A stretch of 64,000 bases of DNA, taken from assembly GCA_000987045.1 (NCBI GenBank), contig LAKY01000007.1, positions 27,059 to 91,058 of the forward strand, given 5' to 3'. The notes under the pieces are model-generated. The model was not told the origin of the DNA. It saw only the letters and a list, made by a program, of their open reading frames with translations, and searched no databases. Both the position numbers and the translations under genes were made by a program. Shown here in pieces: positions 35,304 to 43,051 of this stretch (position 1 is its first letter; each line of letters opens with the position of its first letter). This DNA is from Clostridiales bacterium PH28_bin88. Its GTDB lineage: Bacteria; Bacillota; PH28-bin88.

Positions 35304-35612
35304 TCACCTGAACAGCCACGACGCCAGGGCCACGGCTACCCCGGCCACGGCCACGATGGTCCCGATTATCCAGCGGGTGGTGCTGTGTAACTCCTGATGT
35401 AAACCGTCAATTTTGGCGTCAATTATTGCGTCCATTTCCCGGCGTAAGCCGTCAATTTTGGTATCGAGCTTTTCGTCAAGTTTGCCCAGCTTGTCGTCCA
35501 GCTTAACCAATTGCTGCATAATCATGTTGAACGGGTCAAAGGAGGTGCGGAAGGTGAATCCCTGCTCCTCGCTACCTGCAGCCAGTTGCTTTCTGGTTTC
35601 TTCCTCAACCAC
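35304..35612 (-). CDS. coiled-coil protein with C-terminal membrane anchor
   Basis: About 102 residues. The middle is a heptad-like coiled coil (LVKLDDKLGKLDEKLDTKID, then LRREMDAIIDAKIDGL) and the end is one hydrophobic helix (IIGTIVAVAGVAVALASWLF). The layout is like XhlA-type hemolysin-associated phage proteins and DUF1640-like coiled coils. The GTG start is chosen because GGAGGGGAGG lies upstream; the longer frame has no site. It borders the decayed gene region at 35.7-38.3 kb, and a phage origin is possible but not shown. Confidence 0.65.
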   Translation of the reverse strand: MVEEETRKQLAAGSEEQGFTFRTSFDPFNMIMQQLVKLDDKLGKLDEKLDTKIDGLRREMDAIIDAKIDGLHQELHSTTRWIIGTIVAVAGVAVALASWLFR

Positions 35613-35724
35613 AGCCAAACCGCCTCCCCTCCTTTGCCCATATTCTACCACGTTAGCGGGATTTGAGGCAACATCTTTGGTTAATGAACTGGGCCGGGGA
35701 CAGTCCTTCGGGTCACTGCTCCTA

Positions 35725-35786
35725 AATTTTTTTTGCCGGGGGGGTTGTCAAAAACACCACCTATTTACTCTTTATATAGTAGAGGG
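35725..35786 (+). promoter_or_regulatory. promoter-like repeat, copy 1 (GGGGTTGTCAAA ... TTTATATAGTAGAGGG)
   Basis: A T-run and G-run lead into TTGTCAAA; 20 bases after TTGTCA comes TTTATATAGTAGAGGG. The same blocks with identical spacing occur at 37623-37679. Each copy precedes remnants of sigma-factor/YvrJ-type genes. The conserved two-block form suggests a promoter read by a special sigma factor. The spacing is too long for a normal sigma-A promoter. Confidence 0.55.
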
Positions 35787-35831
35787 GGTGGACAAGGATG
35801 AAGGGAGGTGAGGATGATGAATTATCCCTAG

Positions 35832-35990
35832 AAAGTTATCGTCGCAACGGTCCTGGAAGAGCGAACGGAACAGGAAGTCGCTAATGAAATGGGGGTGAGC
35901 AAGCAGGCGGTGAACAGAATGAAAGAGCGAGCGTTAAACAAGTTGAGAAAAGATTTGTCCTGGACGAGCCCACCGGCAAGTATAGCCTGA
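35832..35990 (+). pseudogene. sigma-factor region 4 remnant
   Basis: An open frame without its own start encodes KVIVATVLEERTEQEVANEM, then GVSKQAVNRMKERALNKLRK, a helix-turn-helix typical of sigma region 4. A TAG stop lies directly before it. It ends about 12 residues after the helix-turn-helix by running through the 44-base repeat that follows. The N-terminal part is missing or out of frame. It resembles the small SigO/YvrI-type sigma factors that neighbour yvrJ genes. Confidence 0.6.
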
Positions 35991-36000
35991 TCCAGGACGG
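35957..36000 (+). repeat. 44-base repeat, copy 1, coding for VLDEPTGKYSLIQDG
   Basis: The repeat starts GTCCTGGACGAGCCCACCGG and ends ATCCAGGACGG. Its ends pair (GTCCTGGA / TCCAGGAC). In the frame not used by the sigma remnant it reads RFVLDEPTGKYSLIQDGQLR and stop. The second copy (37965-38009) carries a one-base insertion, so at least one copy is frameshifted. Confidence 0.6.
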
Positions 36001-36100
36001 GCAATTACGTTAAGTCAAAGGCAAGATGGTTATTTTAAACAGTTGGTAGACAACAAAAAACCTTGGTTAGGTTGTGACCTCAATCACTGTCTTTTACAGA

Positions 36101-36121
36101 GTGAGAGGTGCGCACCCTCAC
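36101..36121. repeat. near-perfect palindrome GTGAGAGGTGCGCACCCTCAC
   Basis: A 21-base inverted repeat with one mismatch pair, 27 bases before the start of the truncated glycosidase gene. Possible operator or hairpin. No T-run. Confidence 0.4.
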
Positions 36122-36148
36122 TAGAAAAAAAGTAAGGAGGAAGCAAAA

Positions 36149-36460
36149 ATGCCAGCGACAACTTATCGTACAGAAACTCATTATGGGGTAACTGTTCACA
36201 TTATTAAAACGCCGCCCGAAAATATTCAGATGAAGTTAATTCAAAAAAACATTTGGGACTCGCCTGGAGATTATGGAACCAATGCAAACTTCTTTGGGGG
36301 TCTATCTGCAATTTACGGTATTTGTATCAATGGAAATACTCCTGTTGGGTCTTGGCCTGAAAACAATGGCTCAACTAATGGAAGATTAAATTCCGTTATC
36401 TTAACCTTGTTTTCTCCATCAAACTTCCATATTTCCAACGGACCATCTTTGTCATGTTGA
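36149..36460 (+). pseudogene. truncated phosphodiester-glycosidase-like gene
   Basis: A frame with a good AAGGAGG site and ATG. The first 70 residues (YGVTVHIIKTPPENIQMKLI, then NANFFGG and GICINGNTPVGSW) resemble the start of phosphodiester glycosidase (NAGPA-type) domains. After PENNGSTNG the frame enters sequence that encodes a different protein on the other strand, so the rest of the domain is lost. The junction near 36370 looks like a deletion or rearrangement breakpoint. Recognition of the family is moderate. Confidence 0.4.
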
Positions 36461-36690
36461 TAAGCAATAAAATACAGGTCTTTGCTATCCAGTGACCATT
36501 GGATTGGAACCTCTGTCACTCTATCATCAAGGGAAAACAATTCCTTCGAAATGAGTTTCGGTCCTGTAACGATTTCGGAAGGAACAAGGGTTCTTTGGGG
36601 TTCTTCTGCTCCTTGGTTAGCGTAGCCTTCAATTGCCAATGCTACGAAAAATGTAGTTACTACTAGGATGCGATTTATCCGTTTAAACAG
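36313..36690 (-). pseudogene. truncated TolB-like beta-propeller gene
   Basis: On the minus strand a hydrophobic start (INRILVVTTFFVALAIEGYA) is followed by VPIQWSLDSKDLYFIAYQHD and PLEIWKFDGENKVKITEFNL, a TolB/WD-type blade. The frame ends after about one blade, where it meets the glycosidase fragment, so the propeller is missing. No clear start codon with a ribosome site is seen. The nearest upstream frame is the broken surface-domain gene. Confidence 0.45.
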
Positions 36691-36912
36691 TGGGGCTAGT
36701 CTGAAAACCACTCTTCTCTTGAATAAAAGGAATAAAAGGCAAATCGACGTAAACAGTCTTATTATTCGCATCCCAATGTACCTTCGCCCCGAGGGTTTCG
36801 GTTACAACCTCACTGGTACCATAGTTCGGCCATTGACAATTTGCTCTGGCGTATCCGGGTGATTTCCTTAACGTTCACCACCAGCCGGAGGGCGTTTGCT
36901 CCTTAGACCGTG
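36683..36912 (-). pseudogene. broken copper-amine-oxidase-like domain
   Basis: On the minus strand the segments ALRLVVNVKEIT, PDTPEQIVNGRTMVPVR and VVTETLGAKVHWDANNKTV together make one copper-amine-oxidase N-terminal-like domain, but they lie in three frames. One base is missing where AGGTTTGTAACC would be expected (AGGTTGTAACC is present), and another shift separates EIT from PDTPEQ. The frame ends in FIQEKSGFQTSPTV and stop. It is a clear remnant of a gene like the intact one at 33.7-35.1 kb. Confidence 0.65.
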
Positions 36913-37253
36913 TTCGCCCAAAACAGTATTACTCCCAAATACGCATATGGCCTGCCATCCCTTTGGCACTGACCTCTCCTCCTTTCGATTTATTGGTATG
37001 TTACTTCTTCCTCAACATCTCACCATCTTCCTACTTTATACAATTAAGTAGACATTCTAATCACCTTATCAGTTCCCTGGGGAAATCAAAAAACTTTACC
37101 GAAATATCTATCAATATGATCATGATCAAGCTATAATTGACTTAGGAATATATTTCCTCCGGCTTTCTCTTCTCCCCCTTATGTGTGGGGCAGTGCGCAG
37201 CCCGGAGTTGTGCGGAACAACCGGGTGTCTTGGGGGAGAGGAGGTGGTAGGCT
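36913..37253. other. AT-rich intergenic region
   Basis: About 340 bases without a gene on either strand. TATAAT occurs at 37129-37134, but no -35 with good spacing is clear. The end contains GGTTGTTCCGCACAACTCC-like inverted sequence (TTGTGCGGAACAA) just before the small hydrophobic peptide gene. Confidence 0.35.
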
Positions 37254-37385
37254 ATGACGCAAATCCTTGCAGCGGTTATTGCTGGAGTTTTCCAGGTAAT
37301 TGCGGCTTTGATCCGGCGTTCCGGTAATGGAGCGAAAAAAGAAGAAGGACGTTTCCGCTCAAAACGTCCTTCTTCCCGGCGTTAA
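37254..37385 (+). CDS. small hydrophobic peptide with basic tail
   Basis: A 43-residue frame with a strong GAGAGGAGGT site 9 bases before ATG. It reads MTQILAAVIAGVFQVIAALI, one membrane helix, then RRSGNGAKKE and an Arg/Ser-rich end. The last third is encoded by a perfect 14-bp hairpin (37341-37375), so the C-terminal sequence is set partly by RNA structure. An intrinsic terminator follows. The form (short, one helix, basic tail, structured 3' end) resembles type I toxins or small membrane peptides. No antisense RNA can be demonstrated from sequence. Confidence 0.5.
   Translation: MTQILAAVIAGVFQVIAALIRRSGNGAKKEEGRFRSKRPSSRR
37341..37375 (+). repeat. perfect 14-bp hairpin inside the small peptide gene
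   Basis: GAAGAAGGACGTTT pairs with AAACGTCCTTCTTC around a 7-base loop. No T-run follows. It overlaps the 3' end of the coding frame. Confidence 0.7.
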
Positions 37386-37428
37386 ACCTATCAGGAGTTA
37401 ATACACTTCGGGCCGCACTGCCCAGCAG

Positions 37429-37465
37429 GGGAGGGTGTATTAGCACCTTCCCTTTGCTTTTATTA
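37429..37465 (+). terminator. intrinsic terminator after small hydrophobic peptide
   Basis: GGGAGGGTG / CACCTTCCC stem (one G-U pair, 6-base loop), followed by TTTGCTTTTATTATACCC. An alternative pairing TAATACAC (37399-37406) with GTGTATTA (37435-37442) overlaps it, so two structures could compete. Confidence 0.7.
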
Positions 37466-37552
37466 TACCCTTTTTCCAGGTGTTTGCAAGCCGATAAGGC
37501 TTTTATTTTTTATCACAAAGCAGTTGCACTACTGAGTACAAAAGGCTCTCAA

Positions 37553-37620
37553 ATGAGAGAGCGAGCGTCGAACAAGTTGTGAAACATCTTGTCGTGACTG
37601 GAGTAAATAAAAATTGCGGG
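37553..37620 (+). pseudogene. second sigma-factor region 4 remnant
   Basis: ATGAGAGAGCGAGCG...AACAAGTTG matches the end of the sigma remnant at 35.9 kb (KERALNKLRK), but TTGAGAAAA is changed to TTGTGAAA, giving a stop and a frameshift. Only the tail is recognisable. It lies just before the second promoter-like repeat. Confidence 0.5.
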
Positions 37621-37622
37621 AA

Positions 37623-37679
37623 AAATTTTTTAGGGGGTTGTCAAACGCACCCCCTTTTCTCTCTTTATAAAGTAGAGGG
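37623..37679 (+). promoter_or_regulatory. promoter-like repeat, copy 2 (GGGGTTGTCAAA ... TTTATAAAGTAGAGGG)
   Basis: Same two blocks and the same 20-base gap as at 35725-35786, with different bases between them. It lies about 80 bases before the zinc-ribbon gene and the yvrJ gene, and is probably their promoter. Confidence 0.55.
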
Positions 37680-37756
37680 AAAAATACCCGGCACACTCCC
37701 AAATCTATTAAAAGCATGGCTTCTAGTGCTTAAAGCGAAAGGAGGGGGAGAGAAAG

Positions 37757-38044
37757 ATGTACTGCAAAATATGTCCTATGTGCGGAAAAGACTCTTACAG
37801 TTCTTCAGACAAAGGTCCCTGGCAGTGTCCCTATTGCGGCGGCGATCTTTCAAGACAGACGGCAGCGGTAGCAGGGATATTAGGTCAGCATGGGGAGGAG
37901 AGTAAGCCAAAGAAGAGCGAAAGGGGCGATTATCCGGCCGCGAGGTCGCTGTCAGAAATATTTTGTCCTGGACGAGCCCACCGGCAAAGTAGAGCCTCAT
38001 CCAGGACGGACAACTACCCTGACCCGAAGCCTGAGAGTCGCTAA
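37757..38044 (+). CDS. zinc-ribbon protein, C-terminal end probably frameshifted
   Basis: A 95-codon frame with AAAGGAGGGGG before ATG. The first 32 residues form one zinc ribbon (CKICPMCGKDSY, then WQCPYCGGDLS). The rest is hydrophilic. From about residue 70 the frame runs through the 44-base repeat in a different frame from the one that encodes VLDEPTGK, so its natural end is probably lost. It may be a DNA-binding or regulatory protein of the yvrJ cluster, but its role is unknown. Confidence 0.45.
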   Translation: MYCKICPMCGKDSYSSSDKGPWQCPYCGGDLSRQTAAVAGILGQHGEESKPKKSERGDYPAARSLSEIFCPGRAHRQSRASSRTDNYPDPKPESR

Positions 38045-38105
38045 GGTTATTTTACTTCTTTTTGGCTTTGGAATAAAGAAAAGATTTAAAGATCTAATGA
38101 GGTAA
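37951..38105 (+). pseudogene. frameshifted VLDEPTGK-type gene end before yvrJ
   Basis: Encodes KYFVLDEPTGKVEPHPGR and then RSLRVAKVILLLFGFGIKKR before a stop 12 bases ahead of the yvrJ start. The first part is the second copy of the 44-base repeat (37965-38009). Removing one A from GGCAAAGTAGAG restores the SLIQDGQL reading seen in copy 1. The family is not recognised. Confidence 0.4.
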
Positions 38106-38117
38106 CGAGTCAGCGGG

Positions 38118-38279
38118 ATGGAAGAATTGTTGAAGTCGTTCAGCAATTACGGGTTCCCCATGGTGATCAGCGCATACCTTCTCATAAGGTTTGAAGGTAA
38201 AATCGAGCATCTGGCTACTTGCATAAGGGACTTAGCAGAGGTAATCAAGGTTATGCAAAAGGAACGCGAAGGCAAATGA
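38118..38279 (+). CDS. yvrJ: YvrJ family protein
   Basis: A 53-residue protein reading MEELLKSFSNYGFPMVISAY, one short hydrophobic helix, then a charged amphipathic tail (RFEGKIEHLATCIRDLAEVI). The NYGFPMxxxxYLLxR signature is that of the YvrJ family, found in Firmicutes next to small sigma factors and phage-like genes. No strong ribosome site is seen; translation may be coupled to the upstream frame ending 12 bases before. It appears intact although its neighbours are decayed. It is convergent with dnaB, 13 bases apart. Confidence 0.75.
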   Translation: MEELLKSFSNYGFPMVISAYLLIRFEGKIEHLATCIRDLAEVIKVMQKEREGK

Positions 38280-38292
38280 CGGAGTCCAGTCA

Positions 38293-39618
38293 CTAACCTG
38301 CGTCTTTCGCCAGGTCCACAAAACGGGTGAATTCGGGGAGGAAGGCCATTTCCACGGTGCCGGTAGGGCCGTGGCGGTGCTTGGCCACGATGATCTCCGC
38401 AATGCCCTTTTTCTCCGTGTCCTGGTCGTAGTACTCGGGCCGGTGAATGAAGATGACGCAGTCGCTGTCCTGTTCCAGCGCCCCGGACTCCCGCAGGTGG
38501 CTCAGGCTGGGCCGCTTGTCATGGGATTGTTCCACCGCCCGGGAAAGCTGCGAGAGGGCCAGGACGGGCACGTCCAGTTCCCTTGCCATGGCCTTCAACG
38601 AGCGGGAGATTTCGGAGATTTCCTGCTGGCGGTTCTCCGCCCGCCGCCCGGACGCCTGCATCAATTGCAGGTAGTCGATGATGACCAGCCCCAGTCCCTG
38701 CTCGGTTTTTAGTCGCCGGGCCTTGGCCCTCACCTCCATCACCGAGATCCCCGGGGTGTCGTCAATGAAAATGGGGGCTTCGTAAAGCGGCCCCACCGCC
38801 TGGGAAATCTTCTGCCAGTCCTCATCCTGCAGGTAACCTGTACGGAGCCGGTACTGGTCGATCATGGCCTGGGCCGACAGCATCCGCTGCACCAGTTGCT
38901 CCTTGGACATCTCCAGGCTGAAGACGGCCACGGTGGTGCGGTGTTTGACGGCGACATTCTGGGCAATATTCAGGCAGAAAGACGTCTTGCCCATCCCCGG
39001 CCTGGCCGCAACGATGATCAGGTCGCTGGGGTGCAGCCCGGATAACAGCCTGTCCAGGTCCCGGAAGGTCGGAACCCCGGTAGTACCGCCCTTATTCTGG
39101 GCCAACCGCTCCAACTGGTCCATGGTCTCGACGAGCACATCCCGGATGGGGCTGAACCCGTCTCGCCGCCTGCGCTGGGAGATGTCAAAAATCGCCTTCT
39201 CCGCCTGATCTAAGAGCTGGCTTACCTCTCCCCCCCCATCGTACCCCTGCTGGGCGATGTTGGCGGCGGCGTGAATGAGGGAACGCAGCAGGGACTTCTC
39301 CGACACAATCCGGGCATAATAAGCGGCGTTGGCCGCGGTGGGTACCACGTTGGCCAGAGAGGCGACGTAGGTGGCCCCGCCAGCCTTGTCCAGTTCCCCC
39401 CGCCCCCGGAGGGTATCTGTAACAGTCAAGAGGTCAACGGGCTCCCCCTTTTCCGCAAGAAAAAGTATAGCCTGGTAAATGGCCCGGTGGGCATCCCGGT
39501 AGAAGTCTTCCGGGCGCAAGAACTCCATGACGGTAAAGACCGCTTCCCGGTCCAGCATCATGGATCCCAGTACCGCCTGCTCGGCTTCCAGGTTCTGCGG
39601 GGGCACCCGCTCCAGCAT
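38293..39618 (-). CDS. dnaB: replicative DNA helicase DnaB
   Basis: A 441-residue hexameric replicative helicase. The N-terminal primase-interaction domain starts PPQNLEAEQAVLGSMMLD; the C-terminal RecA-like motor has Walker A AARPGMGKTSF near residue 205 and Walker B LVIIDYLQLM near residue 308. No intein is present. It is the last gene of the rpsF-to-dnaB operon, 17 bases after lonC. The GAGGTGA site precedes ATG. Normal length. Confidence 0.96.
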   Translation of the reverse strand: MLERVPPQNLEAEQAVLGSMMLDREAVFTVMEFLRPEDFYRDAHRAIYQAILFLAEKGEPVDLLTVTDTLRGRGELDKAGGATYVASLANVVPTAANAAYYARIVSEKSLLRSLIHAAANIAQQGYDGGGEVSQLLDQAEKAIFDISQRRRRDGFSPIRDVLVETMDQLERLAQNKGGTTGVPTFRDLDRLLSGLHPSDLIIVAARPGMGKTSFCLNIAQNVAVKHRTTVAVFSLEMSKEQLVQRMLSAQAMIDQYRLRTGYLQDEDWQKISQAVGPLYEAPIFIDDTPGISVMEVRAKARRLKTEQGLGLVIIDYLQLMQASGRRAENRQQEISEISRSLKAMARELDVPVLALSQLSRAVEQSHDKRPSLSHLRESGALEQDSDCVIFIHRPEYYDQDTEKKGIAEIIVAKHRHGPTGTVEMAFLPEFTRFVDLAKDAG

Positions 39619-39635
39619 CTTAACTCACCTCTATT

Positions 39636-41600
39636 TTACTGGCCGGCCGCCGGGGTCAGCGCCTCGTGATCAATGAAGACATGCGGGATAACCTCTTCGA
39701 TGGTACTTACGGGAATCGCTTCGATGCCTTTCAGTCCCACCGGAATGTCCGCGGCGTTATCCCTGGGCACCAGCACGGCACGCACACCGGCCTGTTTCGC
39801 CCCGTAGATCTTTTCACACACTCCGCCTACCGGCTTGACCTTGCCCTGAATGGACAACTCGCCGGTGATGGCCGTATCCTGCCGCAGGGGCCTGCTCTGC
39901 ACCGCGCTGATGATGGCCAGCAGCACCGCCGCCCCAGCGGATGGGCCATCGATGTTGCCGCCCCCGACCACGTTGATGTGGACGTCGTAGTTGTCCATTT
40001 CCTGTCCGGTCACTTTACGGAAAACCGAGGCCGCGTTGAAGACGGAATCCCTGGCCATGGAACCGGCGGTATCGTTAAACCTGAGGCTGCCCTTCCCGGG
40101 CTCCCGGGCCGGGAAAGCCACCGCCTCGATCTCCAGCACGGAACCCACAAAACCCGCCACGGCCAACCCCAGGACCCGCCCCACTTCGGCCTGCTCCGAC
40201 GCCTTGAGGGTCACGTAGGGGGACAGGCGGGCGCTCTGTACCACCTCGTAAACATCGGAGGCGGTCACCCGCACCTTTTTGGGTTTCCTGCCCCGGGCGT
40301 TTTCGCGCCGGTACAGGGCCAGTCCATAGGCGTCGGCCAGGATGTTATTGGCCTTACGGCCCTCGATGGTGTACTCGCTGATGATCTCCGGAATTTCAGG
40401 CTCCAGTTCCACTCCCAGCTTATCCGCCGCCCGGGTGATGATTTCCTGGATCTCCACCGGTGTAAGGGGCTCAAAATACACCTCGGCGCAGCGGGACCTG
40501 AGCGCCGGGTTTAATTCCCCCGGATCCCTGGTGGTGGCGCCGATCAGCAGGAAGTCGGCCGGCGCTCCCTCTTCAAAGATCTTCTTGATGTATTGGGGCA
40601 CGTTGTCGTCGTGGGGATCGTAATAGGCGGAATCAAACTCCACCCGCTTGTCCTCCAGCACCTTTAACAGCTTGTTCAACAGCAGGGGATCCATCTCCCC
40701 GATCTCATCGATGAACAGCACCCCGCCGTGGGCGTCTGTCACCAGGCCCAGCTTGGGTTCCGGTATACCGGTATCAGCCAGGTCGCGGCGGGCTCCCTGG
40801 TAGATGGGGTCATGCACCGAACCCAGGAGGGGGTTGGTGACCTCTCTGGGATCCCACCGCAGGGTGGCGCCGTTTACTTCGATAAAAGGAGCCTCCGCCC
40901 CGAAGGGGCTGAACCGCATCTCTTTGGCCGCCTCCAGGGCCAGCCGGGCGGCGGTGGTTTTACCCACCCCCGGAGGCCCGTAGAGAATAATGTGCTGTGG
41001 AAAGGGCGAGGCAATCTTGGACACCAAAGCCTTTACCGCTCGCTCCTGCCCCACGATCTCCTCCAGCCGTTTGGGCCTCAGCACCTCCATGGCGGAACGG
41101 GCCAGTGAGGTCTGGTTCAGTTTTTCCAGGATGGCGAGGCGTTTAAGGGTTTGGGCGTTTTCCGGCCCGCTCTTCTCTTTCAGGATCTGCATCTTGATTT
41201 CCTGGACGTATTCCTCGTGCCGCTCCTGCATCTTCTCCGCGATCTTGCGCTCCAGCCTGTCCTCCACCGACCGCCGGGCAATGTAGTCGGCTATCTCTTC
41301 CTGGATTCCCTCCAGGATCCGGGGGATCTCCTCCTCCTCCGGGACCTGGTCCAGGGTAGGATCCTCATATACCAGCTTTTCCAGCGCCAGCACCCGCTCT
41401 GCCAGCACATCTGACTTTAAAAGCTTCATCGCCTCCAGCTTGCTGGCCTTGAGTACCAGGCGGTCAGTTCCGAAGATATCGGACAGGATGGCGTACAGCG
41501 CAGAAACCTGGCGGGCCAGGTGCTGGTGGGAATCCTCCGCCTGCAGAGCCGCAGCCGCCTCATCGGCGTGTTTCAGGTATTGCTCCAAAATCCCCCTCAT
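39636..41600 (-). CDS. lonC: LonC-type ATP-dependent protease
   Basis: A 654-residue Lon-family protease of the LonC subtype, which lacks the classical Lon N-domain. A coiled-coil-like N-terminal region leads to an AAA+ domain (Walker A YGPPGVGKTTAARL near residue 210, Walker B VLFIDEIGEMD) and a C-terminal serine-lysine protease domain. The catalytic serine is in GNIDGPSAGAAV and the lysine in GGVCEKIYGAKQAG. The order rplI-lonC-dnaB is conserved in Peptococcaceae-like genomes. Thought to degrade unfolded proteins in some thermophilic Clostridia. Confidence 0.92.
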   Translation of the reverse strand: MRGILEQYLKHADEAAAALQAEDSHQHLARQVSALYAILSDIFGTDRLVLKASKLEAMKLLKSDVLAERVLALEKLVYEDPTLDQVPEEEEIPRILEGIQEEIADYIARRSVEDRLERKIAEKMQERHEEYVQEIKMQILKEKSGPENAQTLKRLAILEKLNQTSLARSAMEVLRPKRLEEIVGQERAVKALVSKIASPFPQHIILYGPPGVGKTTAARLALEAAKEMRFSPFGAEAPFIEVNGATLRWDPREVTNPLLGSVHDPIYQGARRDLADTGIPEPKLGLVTDAHGGVLFIDEIGEMDPLLLNKLLKVLEDKRVEFDSAYYDPHDDNVPQYIKKIFEEGAPADFLLIGATTRDPGELNPALRSRCAEVYFEPLTPVEIQEIITRAADKLGVELEPEIPEIISEYTIEGRKANNILADAYGLALYRRENARGRKPKKVRVTASDVYEVVQSARLSPYVTLKASEQAEVGRVLGLAVAGFVGSVLEIEAVAFPAREPGKGSLRFNDTAGSMARDSVFNAASVFRKVTGQEMDNYDVHINVVGGGNIDGPSAGAAVLLAIISAVQSRPLRQDTAITGELSIQGKVKPVGGVCEKIYGAKQAGVRAVLVPRDNAADIPVGLKGIEAIPVSTIEEVIPHVFIDHEALTPAAGQ

Positions 41601-41620
41601 GGCTAACCCCTTTCTTTACC

Positions 41621-42067
41621 TCAGGTGCTTACTTGGACTGTGAGTTGGACCGGTGGTGCTTCGGCGTGTACTTTGACGGTTACGGGATAGCTGCCAATGG
41701 ATTTGATGGGTTCTTTGAGTTCTATCTTACGCTTGTCCACCTGAATGCCGTGGCGGCTGGCCAGCTGTTCGGCGATTTCTTTGCTGGTCACCGAGCCAAA
41801 CAGTTTGCCACCCTCGCCGGCCTTGCTGGTAATCCGCACTGTGATCCCCGACAGCTTGTCCGCCAGGGCCTTGGCCTGGCGCAATTCCTGGTCCTTTTTC
41901 AGGTCCAGGGTTTTTTGGTGGAGTTCTCTTTCTTTCAGGGCACCGGCGGTTGCTTCGGCGGCCATCCCCCTGGGGAACAGGTAGTTGCGGGCGTAGCCAT
42001 CAGACACCTCCACTACCGCACCCTTTTTGCCCAGTGATTTAACGTCCTGCCTCAGGATCACCTTCAC
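41621..42067 (-). CDS. rplI: ribosomal protein bL9
   Basis: A 148-residue large-subunit protein. The start VKVILRQDVKSLGKKGAVVEVSDGYARNYL is the invariant N-terminal domain, joined by a long helix to the C-terminal rRNA-binding domain. The GTG start is chosen because GGAGGG lies eight bases upstream; a three-codon longer frame would start inside that site. It overlaps the end of the upstream membrane protein gene by 29 bases. Confidence 0.96.
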   Translation of the reverse strand: MKVILRQDVKSLGKKGAVVEVSDGYARNYLFPRGMAAEATAGALKERELHQKTLDLKKDQELRQAKALADKLSGITVRITSKAGEGGKLFGSVTSKEIAEQLASRHGIQVDKRKIELKEPIKSIGSYPVTVKVHAEAPPVQLTVQVST

Positions 42068-43046
42068 GGGAATCACCCTCCTTTTTATTCCCCCCGGTCA
42101 GCCGCCGGTAGTTGAACAGTGTGTCGAACAACCCCAATCCAACCAGCGCCACCATCACAAAACGCTGGTTCAGGATCAAAAGTGCGATAAGAAGCCCCTT
42201 CATCAAGGGAGATAACTTCATGTTCTTATAGAAGTAGATAAGTACGGCCAGGCCGATCACCATCAGGATGAAGGCATAGACAAACAGGATATTCTGCCCC
42301 ACCGCTACTACCGTGGGCCGGCCATAATAATCGCCGGCCAGCCACAGCCCCAGTCCTACGATAACCCCCCATACCATGTACCAGGGCAACTGCCACTCCC
42401 TGAACGGCGGCAGGTCCGGCGCCGGCAAGCGAAGGCGCAGCAGCACCAGCCGGGATGTCACCAAATTGATCAAGGCTGTAAAAGTGGCCCCGATCACCAG
42501 TCCACCCGGGAGTAACACCCGCATAAACTTGATGAGGTCTGACCGTAGTTGTTCGGGAGTAATGCCCTGCTGGGCGAATTGTTCCAGGATGCCCGCCCGC
42601 TGGTACGCATCCATGAACACATCCACCATCACCCGCATCTGGTGATCCATCTGCGCAAAAGAGCCCCCTGCCACCAGGAAGACCACTCCTATACCCATGG
42701 CAGACGAAACCGCCGCAGCCAACGCCCCCCCGATGAGGGCGCGCGCGGTTCCCACTTTGGCCTTAAAAAGGTAGCCGTAAACCAGCCCCAGCACGCCGAA
42801 ATTGATGATCAGGAGAAAGGCCTGTACCGGGCCGGTCACGAGCATCACCAGCAATCCCGCTACAATCGTAGCCATCACACCAACCTTCAGGTTCCGGCGG
42901 ATCACCAGTATCACGATGGGGCTGGTCCATACCATGGAAGTCACGATCATTAGCGGGGGGATTACATAGCCTATCAATACGAGGACAGCTGTCAATGCGG
43001 CTAACAGCGCCCCTTCCACCAGGGAGGATGCTTCCGATCTCGCCAT
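42039..43046 (-). CDS. YybS-like DUF2232 membrane protein
   Basis: A 335-residue membrane protein with about eight helices, of the DUF2232 (YybS) family. Members lie between rpsR and rplI in many Firmicutes, as here. The ATG start follows GAGAGGTGA, which also contains the stop of the preceding gene. Function is unknown. The hydrophilic C-terminal tail (GNKKEGDSREGDPEAGR) is encoded partly within the rplI ribosome site and start. Confidence 0.88.
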   Translation of the reverse strand: MARSEASSLVEGALLAALTAVLVLIGYVIPPLMIVTSMVWTSPIVILVIRRNLKVGVMATIVAGLLVMLVTGPVQAFLLIINFGVLGLVYGYLFKAKVGTARALIGGALAAAVSSAMGIGVVFLVAGGSFAQMDHQMRVMVDVFMDAYQRAGILEQFAQQGITPEQLRSDLIKFMRVLLPGGLVIGATFTALINLVTSRLVLLRLRLPAPDLPPFREWQLPWYMVWGVIVGLGLWLAGDYYGRPTVVAVGQNILFVYAFILMVIGLAVLIYFYKNMKLSPLMKGLLIALLILNQRFVMVALVGLGLFDTLFNYRRLTGGNKKEGDSREGDPEAGR

Positions 43047-43051
43047 GGGCC

